From Adineta ricciae (Eukaryota; Rotifera; Eurotatoria; Adinetida; Adinetidae): a stretch of 64,000 nt of DNA. The stretch covers positions 109,747 through 173,746 of the forward strand of contig CAJNOJ010000111.1 of the NCBI GenBank assembly GCA_905250025.1, in the 5' to 3' direction. A model generated the notes under the pieces. The model had not been told where the DNA came from and made no database searches. It worked only from the letters and a program-made list of their open reading frames with translations. Below are positions 51,949 through 61,972 of the stretch, in pieces. The translations under genes and the position numbers were made by a program. Position 1 is the first letter of the stretch; each line of letters starts with the position of its first letter.

Positions 51949-52272
51949 ACATATTATTAGTCTTTTCCTCATATCAGTTTTTCTACAATCATTATAAATA
52001 GTTTTAACAGAACAAAAAAAACCTTTCAAAATTTTTTACATGATATGAAAAGTGCAAATATTATTGAATTTCCACGAAATGCGGCGCTCTGTATGCGAAA
52101 AGAGTCGAATGATGTCACGATGTGTCATATGTAAGGAATGATTTCGCGACGGCGAACTCAAGCGTCGTGGCTTCAATGACTCAAGATTTTTTCAATTCGG
52201 CTGCTGTTAGTCATCAGTGTTTTATGTGTGCTCGAATATTGCACACTTCCTCCCATGCGGCTCTCAGAACCT
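51949..52272. other. Intergenic
   Basis: Short AT-rich gap. It contains the 3' flank of the preceding gene and a GC-richer stretch (about 52080-52260) upstream of a TATA box. No gene seen. Confidence 0.5.
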
Positions 52273-52279
52273 TATAAAA
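52273..52279 (+). promoter_or_regulatory. TATA box
   Basis: TATAAAA lies about 120 bp before the first usable ATG (52395). A start site about 30 bp downstream (near 52300-52310) would leave a short first exon ending at the GTAAGT donor at 52322. A 64-bp 5'UTR intron (52322-52385, ending CACAG) fits between. Confidence 0.55.
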
Positions 52280-52394
52280 AGCGCAGTACTATACTCTCGC
52301 GTCCCAGAAGAAAAACAGTATGTAAGTGAGCGATATTACAGCAAGTACTATCGGTAAAAATTTTTGTTATACAAATGATACACAGTGTTGGGCA

Positions 52395-54317
52395 ATGAGC
52401 GAACCAGAAGAAATAGATCGCTTAACTATCGTAGCGGAGGATACCATGCAAATTGTATCAGACTTGAATTGTTTGTTGAGACGAATTGGTTCAAAACTAC
52501 GTGGCAGTTCAACATGGCAAAGTGAAGAACATATCTCCTTATTTCGAGAGTTAATTGGAATGCTAAAGTCAATAAAAACCTTATGCGATGATCTAATCAA
52601 CGAACGAATGTCCGATCCCTCCACAGTAAACCTTCTAAAAATACTCTATGATAGACATACATTATTTAAACATTTCTAGACTGTAAATCACGTGTGGCAT
52701 ATGATCGAATTGTATTCCGATACGCCTGATACAGTCAAAGATGGAACAGAATTATTAGAGCGTTTCTTTAAATTAAAAAGACGTTCAATGATTAAGCCAA
52801 CGAACTATGAGCAGACGATAGAGGATTATGTTCACTGGCAAAATGACACAGTCAAATATTTTGTTGAGCAGTATCACACAAAAACAATCAACGATCGATT
52901 AAATGAAATCAGACGTTTATGGGATTGGAACTATCGAGCACACGAACGAATTTTTTTCGGAGGAGCTGCTCGTCCACTTCACATAAAAAAAGTCACTGAA
53001 TTTTCTGCATCGATAAGCGTCTACTATGATCTTCTATGGCCTTTATACAAAGATAATCGAGATAAATTACCTTTAGCACTTCACAATCTTCTACACAAGG
53101 AAAGTGATAAATATTGGCCGAACTATGAAATATTTCCTTGTACCGCGTCACAGAATATCATCGAGAAATGTTTACAATATTTCTACGCCAAAGATCGACA
53201 CAATACATGGTTTGTCAATAGTAGTTATTCAGATTACATTCCGTTTGTAAATTCCGCTCGAGAAATTTTCGAGATAAGATTCGATGGAGCGAGAATGACG
53301 TCACCGGATGACCACACCACAGAGTGGGTTCTGAAGGATCTTCGACAGCGTTGTCGAAACATTTCTCGGAAGAATATGAATCGAGTTCCTGCAACGATTG
53401 TGATTCTTTTGACATCAAAAAATCGATTTGGCTCTCGAATCGACGTTGATCATATTCATACAGAATTAAAACGAGAATTCCCACAAATTATCACGCTTGT
53501 TGATGGATGTCAAGATGCCATGGCTTTCACTCAAGTCGATATTATAGTTTATTCAAAACGGTTTACAACAACAGGAACGATAGGACTAGTTAATAAAGAG
53601 TTCCTATTAAAAAATCCGAGATTACGTAAAAAATTAACGCCTGGAGCAAACTTTCCGGTTGGTATCTTAGCACAAATATACATTAGTGTTAATATGATGA
53701 ACGAAAAGCTTGCCTATGGTATAGAAGAGTTAGTTAATTCCAGTCGATGGGATTCTTGGCAATCCCCACTAACACAAGAATTGACTTCTGCTATGAACGA
53801 TCTACATAGAGATCGGCCCAATGGTTTAACATATTCATATGAAGAGGACACAGCCGGAACTATTCTTACTTTATCTTGTCGTGACAACGGACACGTTCTA
53901 TTACCAAAACTCTGGGCGCTGCTGAAGAAAGAAGGTCATTCATTGGATTGTTTTGTGATGGATAATCTATATTTAGCGAGTGTGAATGGAATATCCAGTC
54001 AGCAAATTCGACATTTCATCGATCATGGATTTATTGATCAAATAAGACAAGTAGAAGCGAATTCAAGTGACTATTTAGCATGGCCATTACTACCGTATTG
54101 GGTAACGGAACCAAATGACATGACAGTAGCCGATCTTCATAATCATTTTGATATCTGTCGACAATATCATTGTTGTTTGCGAATGTACATGGGCCGATGT
54201 GGATACTCCAGCAAATTAAGCCGTTTGATCGAACTTATCGATAATATCTTCGCGACTAACAAACTTGACATTCCAGATGATCTTCTCGGCAAACATCCGT
54301 CACAATGGCCAACATAA
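52395..54317 (+). CDS. Unrecognised protein, possible PLP-dependent-transferase fold
   Basis: The ATG at 52395 (MSEPEEIDRLTIV) is the first in frame after a probable 5'UTR intron. A 54-bp intron (52626-52679, GTAAAC...TTTCTAG, phase 0) removes an apparent in-frame TAG. The product has about 620 residues. The N-terminal third is helical. The middle has a strand-rich core: PATIVILLTSKN, then ITLVDGCQDAMAF and VDIIVYSKRFTTTGTIGLV. An Asp after a hydrophobic strand followed about 20 residues on by SK-R before a Gly-rich turn resembles the cofactor Asp and Schiff-base Lys of class V aminotransferases. The C-terminal part has small-domain-like strands. The family is not otherwise recognised, and the enzyme call rests on this pattern alone. 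Confidence 0.45.
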
Positions 54318-55226
54318 AATACTTTTACTATACATCTATATAGTTGTTGTTTTCTTTTCGACAATGTCTATAAAAGTTTATATATATATATATATATGTG
54401 TCGTAGTACAGATCAAAATCTAGTTCAGTTTTAAATCGAACTAGGAGTAGTACTCAATCTTTTAGAAACCATAACCATGAAAACTTTCGAGAATTAAAGC
54501 GTCCACTCTTCAACATAAAAATTGTACGAACATACAGTAAGAAACGTTTCTTCGTACAACTCATGTATGATGAAGAGCCATGGAATAACACTGAACATTC
54601 AAATATATGCAAATTTTGTACAAAATCCATGTTTGGCCACCAGATCTTACACTGATACCGCATTATACAAAATAACAAAAGCAATATAGAGGGCGGATAG
54701 GGACAGCAGAGTAGATGATATGATAAGATTCGATCAAGTATAGGCATTTGTAAGTTTTTAAATATGTAGGAATAGACTTTCAGTAGCACAGAATGAATAT
54801 TGTAAATATGCTTTACTTTGGTAATTTTCATCTAGAAATCTCCAAATGAAAATACTCCCGAAAAAAATCTCCACTTTTCACATTTTACCAGCAATTACCC
54901 CAAATGTGAATTTTATTCGGGATGCATCTGGGGTAATCGGACTCGGGGTAAATGATAACCTTCCATACAAATAGGTGTGCATTGAAGGGAAAAGGAGAGA
55001 AGCGATGGGAAGAAAGGAAGAAAGCAGAGAAGAGAGGACAGGTACGAAGGTATCACTCTCTAACAGTATCCACAATGGGCGGTGGGAAAAAATATAAAAA
55101 TTACGTTGTTTTTTATCCATCATCTAACTATATATACTGTTCTTTTTACATATAACTCCATTTTCATTTGTACTAACGAAGATAATTATATTTATCGAAA
55201 CATTTTAAAACAAAGTATGTCCTATT
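54318..55226. other. Intergenic with TA microsatellite
   Basis: A (TA)n run lies at about 54378-54398. A 125-codon minus-strand frame at 54454-54831 has no domain and an atypical Leu/Tyr/Cys composition, so I do not call it. The remainder is AT-rich up to the MITE. Confidence 0.5.
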
Positions 55227-55228
55227 TA

Positions 55229-55426
55229 CCGGGTGTACCAATAGTTTTGCGACATTTTTTATTTCGTTGATTTCCTGAGTTGAGAAAATGATCAAATTCG
55301 GATTTTTCTTTTAAATGATAGAACAAGGAGAGTTGTACAAAAAACTCATAAGAGAACCTTTATTCTCTGATTCGAACAATTTTCTCGCGGAAGTTATTAA
55401 GTGCCTATGCGAAACTCCGATGTCCC
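55229..55426 (+). repeat. Left terminal inverted repeat of the MITE
   Basis: A 198-bp arm starting CCGGGTGTACC right after the TA at 55227-55228. It is collinear with the reverse complement of 55973-56170 without gaps. Confidence 0.9.
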
Positions 55427-55972
55427 ATCATAATCGGATGAATATAAATATATTGCAGCCACTTTTGGTTCTTTTTTCTGAGTTTGTACACACAGTTAGT
55501 GTAGAGCTTGTGATGGTGTATCCTTCAGAAAAAAAATTATTTTTTATTATTCGTTCGAGTCGATAGAAATAGAAAACTAACAAACTCATAATAAATGACG
55601 ATATAGGTCAATTGTCCATCTTGTGTTTAAAAAAACACAGATGTATAAATTTCGATCAGTTTGTTTTGACTTATTTTGTAGTTCTTTACATGGCGCATCT
55701 TATACAAATAAAATGTATATCCTATCGTTTTCAGAAACTATGATAGATTGAAAATAAAAGTAAAATATCGCAAAAAACAGGACCACCAATTGTAGACTTT
55801 CTGTTTTTGAGAATGGATAGACCAGTGAAAGCTGTTATTTGCAATTTCTTGCTATAGGTCTGAGAAAGCTTTGCATGGCGCAACTCGTAAAAGACGAATT
55901 AGGTACATATCATTTTTCAATATTAAAATACATACAATACTTTAAAAAATGTACTAACACTTTTATCGTGCG

Positions 55973-56170
55973 GGGACATCAGAGTTCCGCATAGGCACTT
56001 AAAAACTTCCACGAGCAGATTGTTCGAATCAGAGAATAAAGGTTCTTTTATGAGTTTTTTGTACAACTCTCCTTGCTCTATCATTTAAAAGAAAAATCCA
56101 GATTTTATCATTTTCTCAACTCAGGAAATCAACGAAATAAAAAATGTCGCAAAACTATTGGTACACCCGG
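55973..56170 (-). repeat. Right terminal inverted repeat of the MITE
   Basis: A 198-bp arm ending GGTACACCCGG before the TA at 56171-56172. Differences from the left arm are single-base substitutions, clustered in two short patches. Confidence 0.9.
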
Positions 56171-56264
56171 TAATTTATGATTACTTCTTTATTGTTTTAA
56201 TGCATTTAAATCATAGTTTCTTTTTCATCTAGAGAGAAAAAAAGATAACAAAAACATTCTGTCA

Positions 56265-56312
56265 TAAATTCATTTATACGGTTCATAATAAATTCATTTA
56301 TACGGTTCATAA
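56265..56312 (+). repeat. Two 24-bp tandem repeats abutting a start codon
   Basis: The unit TAAATTCATTTATACGGTTC plus ATAA occurs at 56265-56288 and 56289-56312 with no mismatch. The last A of the second copy is the A of the ATG of the next gene. Confidence 0.9.
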
Positions 56313-56626
56313 TGACAGTAACAATTCGCTGGATTAACAATCAATCTACTCGTGGTTCAAACGTTCTCGTGGAGAGGGGAAATGGCGAACAAGTTCGTGT
56401 GAACAAGGGGGGATCCGTAGAAGTTAATTGGAACATACCTTATTGGTCGTCTGGAGACAGAATGATCGTCAATAATAACGGTCCACGAATTTGGATAGCG
56501 GATCGCGACAATGCTCTCCAGACATCGATCGATGACGGTCCTTGGCATCACTATACAAGCATCCGTGGTGGCGACCAGTTCGGATTAATAATCAAGGACG
56601 ACGGCGTCTTATTTGCAAAAATTTAG
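56312..56626 (+). CDS. Small intronless protein of unknown function
   Basis: A 104-residue frame starting MTVTIRWINNQSTRGSN and ending DDGVLFAKI. It looks all-beta, with regularly spaced Trp (IRW, VNW, PYW, IWIADRD, GPWHHY) and Gly turns, and it is hydrophilic with no signal peptide. The compact, Trp-rich, Asn/Asp/Gly-turn composition resembles small lectin-like or fungal/bacterial jelly-roll proteins, but no family is recognised. It has no intron, unlike most neighbours, and sits 140 bp from the MITE, so acquisition by transfer is conceivable. It could also be a fast-evolving native gene. Confidence 0.6.
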   Translation: MTVTIRWINNQSTRGSNVLVERGNGEQVRVNKGGSVEVNWNIPYWSSGDRMIVNNNGPRIWIADRDNALQTSIDDGPWHHYTSIRGGDQFGLIIKDDGVLFAKI

Positions 56627-57740
56627 ATGAACACCTACGTTGTGTTCGAATAACTTTTGATTAAACCAGAGAGCGAAATGTTGTGATTTAATACAGTTTT
56701 ATTCTTAATCTTTTTTCTTTAAAAACTTCGAGTTAAATAAACTTTTATCTGCATAGTTCTCCTGTACCAGTACGATATATAATTCTTTTCTGAACTTCCT
56801 ATTTGAAAAAAAAACGCTCAGAAACCAAACTACCATCTTTCAATACCATTCATCGTCTTCCACTCCACTGGACCCATTCATGTACCATTATAAGTTTGAT
56901 ATTTATATAGTTAACACAGTGGCTGAATGCCTGGCAAATAGATAAACAATCTAACCATCTTGATTATAAAAGACGATATAAACCGTCATCTTTAAAGTAT
57001 TATATTCTATTAAGACCTCCGACATACTTTAGTTTGGAAACATTTAATATCACTTTTTGAAACATGATTAAAATATTTATATTAATAGATTAGAACTCTT
57101 CAACAAACGGAAACAAAAATCAACTTTCCTCGTTCTTCAGACTACTTAATCTAAAAATGTTTCTTTCCAACTTCATTCATTAATAAATATTTACTCGATG
57201 TTCATCATCGTCTTTATGTACACGAAAATTCAGTCGTTATACATATTAATTTTTAATTTTAATCTTCCAAATCCTTTATTGGTTCGTTCCTAACATCCAG
57301 TCTAACGAATCTAACGAACCTCCACATAGATTTTCCTTTCAATCATGAATTATGAAGTGACCAAAAATCCTATTTTCCCTTCAACGTTTTTAACATACCG
57401 CAATATGTTCGTTTGAATAAAAGTACACCCTTCCACAATCGTTTCTTACTGGCGCAGTCACATTACCCATGACACCAGTGTACAAATCTACGCGCGAAAA
57501 ACTGTCCTATGTTCTGTTTGTTTATTTCTGTTCAAAAATGCGACTAGTCGTTGTTTACTATTTGTTTTCGATTAAATACCTGGATCTTTTTCCTTTTCTA
57601 TCGAAAGAGAAAACTAATAGAAAATCGAAGCACGTGTTATTCTTTGTGTCCATTCGTATGAATGCATTTTGTTATTATAGATATACGTTACTTAGAATTC
57701 TTAGTCTACTGTCTGATCTCTGATTCTCAAAGTCAGAAGA
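56627..57740. other. Intergenic, AT-rich
   Basis: No gene seen. A frame at 57469-57723 is Phe/Tyr/Leu-rich and looks non-coding. The 3' end contains the promoter of the eIF4E-transporter-like gene. Confidence 0.55.
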
Positions 57741-59883
57741 ATGTTGCTCGGTAATCTTCGAGAAGATCATCACTCCGATTGTCGAATAAGTCAAAGTGCA
57801 CCTCATTTAATTGCATCTGTGCCGAAGAATGATCCGTTCATATCTCAACAAGCAATGATGAGCTACGCTCGAATGTCATATCGTTATACAACAGTTTGTG
57901 AAAGATAGAATTCGTTGATTGAGAATTACTTACTTTGCTTTACGATTATAGGTTACGTTACTTTCGATGCGTCCACCACCGGAACTGACAATGTTTCCTG
58001 ATCACTTAGTTGAACGACGTTTTCTCGAGTAACTTCTATGCGAGTAAATTTTAATTTTCTGACTTGACTTGTTTAGCGAGGAAAACTATATCGATCTCGA
58101 TCGTATGTTGGCAGAAAAGGCTGGTAAATTCCAAATGGATTCTTACGGTACGCAAGACGGTGCAGGTGATGGACCATCAACATTGTTCAAAACATCTAAA
58201 CGCGACGTCTCGAGTCCAAATGTGTCTGAAGTAAATACAAATCTTTTTTGTCATTTCCATTTTTGAATACGATAATTGTAGAAAGTGAAAAACCGTCGTC
58301 CAAAAGATCCGTTGACGCCACATCAAGTTGCTGCACTAACATCTACTGCAACACGTCATCAAACATCAACTATTCCAACACCGTTATTAACTTCTCAATC
58401 AATTCCACCATTGCCACATATCTCCATCGATGATTACAACCATCGACAAACGCAAATCCAACGATCCATGTCGTACCAAAGACAAAATTCCAATCATTTT
58501 CAGACACAACCGCATCAAGTGAGATCTCTTCTACCAGACTATCGAACAAGTCGTACACAAAATACAACTCCTATTCTCCAACGTTTATGCCAAGCTCACG
58601 AACGTCAACAGTAAACAAATCAATGCTCAAGATATCCAACACTAATTAGTATTTTTAGTAGTAAAAATGATTTATCACCACCTTGTACAAATCATCCACA
58701 TCGAGGCCAATCTGTATTTTGCACGCCAGTGTCTCCTGAGCAATCTGCAAATTCGCAGAAAACATTTGCATGGCCATTTTCAACAAATCCGAATCAAAGA
58801 GTAAGCTTTTCTATCTCTCGACTTCTATTAATTTTTGTAAATTAGTCCGCTGCACATCCAATTCATATACCAATGGCCACTCAATCAATTGTTAACCAAA
58901 ATCAGGTGAAGCATCTTTTTTTCTCAAGTAAATATATAACTGGCTTTTGAAATCGATACACCATTCAGAATGTACTCAGTCAATTACTCGCGAATCATAT
59001 TCCAAGATCAACGATTATGCAAACACCTTCTACACCAGCTGTTCATATACCTGCATTCAATAATTCGAATACTGAAGATGATAATGACGATGATGACGAC
59101 GACGAACAAAACTTTTATTCTGCACCACCATCACGTACGTCCATAGAAGATTTATACCGAAGATTACTATTTTTTCTTTTATCAAATAGCAACACAACAA
59201 GAAGAATTTTCGACGTCTGCATTCAATAACTCCAGTAATCCTGAACACACACGTATATATAATCAAGCGGTACTATTGAACTCATTGATACGGAATATGG
59301 TTAACGAAAATAATGTACAAAACTCTTCATCCAATGAGTCTTGCTCATCCAACGATACTCAAGTATGAACTAATCGGAATAAAACGATCAAATTCTCTAC
59401 ATGTAAAACTAATTTCAGTCAGCTAGTTGGAATCAAGAATCGAATGCAAGTTATACCGAAATGTATAATCTAATTCGTCTTCTTTCACCCGGTGTCAAAA
59501 GTAAATTTCATCATCATCACTACAAAGTATAAATTCTACTCCTTACAGATGTTGCTCAACAAGAATTACTTCAATATCTCGAACAAGGTTGTTCGAATGA
59601 ACGCGAGGACATGTTTCGTCTAATCAGAACACTAAGTATCGATGAACAAAATTCGTTAAAGCCAGTTTTAGTTCGTTTAATCAACGAACAGTTGGATATT
59701 ATGAAAACTCAACAGCAAATTCAACAAGGTCATTCAATCTCAATCGAACAAGGCTATTCTCCGACGAATCGTTCATCGTTAGAAAGCTGGTTTGGCTCAG
59801 ATATCTATAAGAATGCCTATCCACGAATGCCATCGGGCCGAGTGGTCTCTGCTCATGACCTTGAAACATCACGTTTGTCATAA
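57741..59883 (+). CDS. eIF4E-transporter-like (4E-T) protein
   Basis: The ATG at 57741 opens MLLGNLREDHHSDCRISQS. Intron 1 (about 58 bp, GTTTGT...TTATAG, phase 0) joins RYTT to VTLLSMRPPPELTMF, forming YTTVTLL, an exact YxxxxL-phi eIF4E-binding motif. Later exons encode ENYIDLDRMLAEKAGKFQ, a long Gln/Thr/Pro/Ser-rich low-complexity region, an acidic Asp run (TEDDNDDDDDDEQ, 59.07 kb), and a C-terminal helical segment QQELLQYLEQGCSNERED, ending PSGRVVSAHDLETSRLS at 59883. The layout (N-terminal 4E site, disordered middle, short C-terminal motifs) matches 4E-T proteins, which repress and store mRNAs in P-bodies. A different 4E-binding repressor is possible. Introns are about 45-60 bp. It converges on the minus-strand gene ending at 60238. 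Confidence 0.6.
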
Positions 59884-60237
59884 CAAAACTGATCTGTTCC
59901 AAGTTTTGTTTTTATAGTTCCTTTTATCAGTTCTTGTTCTTGATTTCTTTCTGTAGTTTGTTGTTTGTTTGCTTGTTTTTCTGTGCTATTCCAAACTAAG
60001 TCCGTTCGATAATCGAACAGATTTTTGTCGATTTGGAGTGATGATAGAAAAAGAAAAAGAAAAAGAAAAGGTTGGCTGGGCTGTCTTTTGTTGCTTTTCC
60101 TTTTTCTCCCATGAAAATAAACACGATGTCTCATCTCGAAGATTGTCATCCGTTGACAGACTCTATTCAGATTAGTTAAACACGCGTAGACTAACATGAA
60201 AAATCTTTTAATACAACGACAATGGAAATCAACAGTT

Positions 60238-61647
60238 TTATTCGACGATACGATGATAAACAAGCGCACCTGGATAACCCAACCACAACGCCAATGTGCC
60301 ATTATCCATTATACAAGCATTCGTCGGTGGTTCAGGTAACATTCGCGCAAATTGTCGTTTACGTTTCGCGATACCAACAACTTTCTTTTCAATCGGATCA
60401 AATACAAGCCACGTTTTCCATAAATAGACCACTGCACTAACACCTTGAACACTATAGACACTCCATCGCGAGAGATTGATTTGTCTTAAACCTAATAATG
60501 TTTCTGCATGATATATTGTCATTATAAGATTAGTTAAGACAACTGCGACACGATCTTCTGATAGACCCATAGCACAAACACGTGCGTGATTATTTAAACT
60601 TCCACCTGAACAGTCAATCGCTTTGACATGTTGTCTAGTGTTATGGTCGATACGAGTCAACATACACGAATAATGTCGTTCACTAATATAACAATAGTAA
60701 ATTCCTAAGGAATTCGATTTGGTAAACCGCGTTTTCGACCATACACCAGGTAGTGGTTCGTGACGTAGTGATGGTGGTAATAAATACGTAGAATTTGTGC
60801 GTTGAGAAGTATAACTTTGATGTTTAATTGATAATGGATAACCACGAAGTCGAATTGTATCGATAATCGAGATGAAGTCATAAATGTATAAAGTATTTTC
60901 TTCGACGGTTGTAACGAGTAGTTTGTACAGAAATGGACACCAGAATACTTCGAGAATTGTCGATGTTGAATCGAATGGTTGTTGCCATGGATGAACACTA
61001 ATCGAATTTTGATTATGTATGATCATTAAATGTCGTGGCATAGCTAGGATAACGTCAGTGGCATGACTCGTCATAGAGAATGGATGGCAAAAACTGATGA
61101 TTGGTAAAGCTGATGAAATTGGCTGATCAAATAGAACTTTAGCCAAAGGTATATCAAGGTCTTCTGATTCAGGAAGAATCGCAACTTTGCGAGTTTTGAT
61201 TGAAGCGAGGGTTTCGTCTGGAAGTGTTTCTGTTTGTACGGATTCGTTTTGAACTGTAACTTGATCAGTTTGAGTATCGATATCTGCAGTTGAACGAACT
61301 GGTGGAACCGTTTTCGTTTCTTTTTCTTCACTTTCTTCATCGGGTTCGAACGGAATCGATAATGATGTTGATGAGGACGAGGATGACAATGACGAATGAC
61401 GCGATGGTGATTTAGTTTCTAAGACTTCTTCACTGATTGATTCTAGTTGTTTAGGTACCGGTTGCTCCACTGGTGGAGCTGGTGATTGCGGACGAGGAAT
61501 TTCCACTGGATCTTCGATTGTTTCCGTTGGTTGACCTTCATTCGATAGACTCCTTCGGGCGGCTGGAACCGGTGGAGCTTGCTCGATCGCAGTAGTGTCA
61601 TTGTCATCGAAAAAAGGATCTCTTTGAACTGTACTCATCGTGTTCAA
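60238..61647 (-). CDS. Unrecognised protein: disordered N-terminus plus propeller-like C-terminus
   Basis: A single 469-codon exon, ATG at 61647 (MNTMSTVQRDPFFDDNDT), stop at 60238. Residues 1-170 are Pro/Ser/Glu-rich, with PPVPAARR and PAPPVEQPVP stretches that could bind SH3 domains, and a Ser run (SSLSSSSSSTSLS). From about residue 180, repeated four-strand units appear: DVILAMPRHLMIIHNQNSISVH, KLLVTTVEENTLYIYDF, YYCYISERHYSCMLTRID, RVAVVLTNLIMTIYHAE, and ALWLGYPGALVYH. These look like blades of a degenerate beta-propeller. No transmembrane helix or signal peptide. The absence of introns contrasts with most neighbours. Function unknown. Confidence 0.65.
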   Translation of the reverse strand: MNTMSTVQRDPFFDDNDTTAIEQAPPVPAARRSLSNEGQPTETIEDPVEIPRPQSPAPPVEQPVPKQLESISEEVLETKSPSRHSSLSSSSSSTSLSIPFEPDEESEEKETKTVPPVRSTADIDTQTDQVTVQNESVQTETLPDETLASIKTRKVAILPESEDLDIPLAKVLFDQPISSALPIISFCHPFSMTSHATDVILAMPRHLMIIHNQNSISVHPWQQPFDSTSTILEVFWCPFLYKLLVTTVEENTLYIYDFISIIDTIRLRGYPLSIKHQSYTSQRTNSTYLLPPSLRHEPLPGVWSKTRFTKSNSLGIYYCYISERHYSCMLTRIDHNTRQHVKAIDCSGGSLNNHARVCAMGLSEDRVAVVLTNLIMTIYHAETLLGLRQINLSRWSVYSVQGVSAVVYLWKTWLVFDPIEKKVVGIAKRKRQFARMLPEPPTNACIMDNGTLALWLGYPGALVYHRIVE

Positions 61648-61972
61648 TTTACTGATAAGTTTTAATGTGTTTCAACCAACGTGATGCATGGCGTTGTTAA
61701 GGACAAATTTGTAACTGCAGCTATTCTTCGTCTTCTTCTACACGACGATAAAGGTGAGACGGGCGAAGAGAAAAGAATTGTTGAAGAACAAGCCGACATC
61801 AAAAATCATAATGTACGCAAGAGAAAAAGTAAAAAGAAACGCAGAAATCTTCATAAATGCCGAAGAAAAAGAAAGAAAAAGACGGAAAAGATTTCACACG
61901 TGCGAATGATTTCCTTCTCATGACATTCGATCGTTTTTATTCATCTTGTATTTCACAAACTAGAAATCGATG
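61648..61972. other. Intergenic
   Basis: A short gap between two minus-strand genes. A plus-strand frame at 61681-61923 is Lys/Arg-rich low complexity from an A-rich tract, and I do not call it. Confidence 0.5.

Larger units (their letters stand above)
55229..56170. mobile_element. 942-bp MITE with 198-bp terminal inverted repeats (Tc1/mariner-like)
   Basis: Bases 55229-55426 reappear inverted at 55973-56170. Both arms are 198 bp and I count about 11 mismatches, roughly 94% identity. The ends read CCGGGTGTACCAATAG and each is bordered by TA, the target-site duplication of IS630/Tc1/mariner elements. The 546-bp interior is AT-rich, encodes no transposase, and has an imperfect internal repeat (ATGGCGCA blocks near 55690 and 55878). 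This is a non-autonomous element that would need a transposase supplied elsewhere. High arm identity suggests fairly recent activity. Confidence 0.88.

Noticed and set aside
52320..52325. An ATG-TAA minimal upstream ORF before the PLP-like gene.
   Set aside because: The ATG is cut by a consensus GTAAGT donor, and an in-range CACAG acceptor at 52385 gives a normal 64-bp 5'UTR intron, so the mature leader probably lacks it.
52677..52679. An in-frame TAG splitting the 52.4-54.3 kb gene into two frames, suggesting a pseudogene or readthrough.
   Set aside because: It is the last three bases of a phase-0, 54-bp GT-AG intron of typical length for this genome.
54454..54831. A 125-codon minus-strand open frame.
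   Set aside because: No domain or splice support, composition skewed to Leu, Tyr, Cys and Phe, and AT-rich context; looks like chance.
55315..55566. An open frame starting MIEQGELYKKLIREP inside the MITE.
   Set aside because: It begins in the inverted repeat, has no transposase motif, and its first half is simply the TIR read in one frame.
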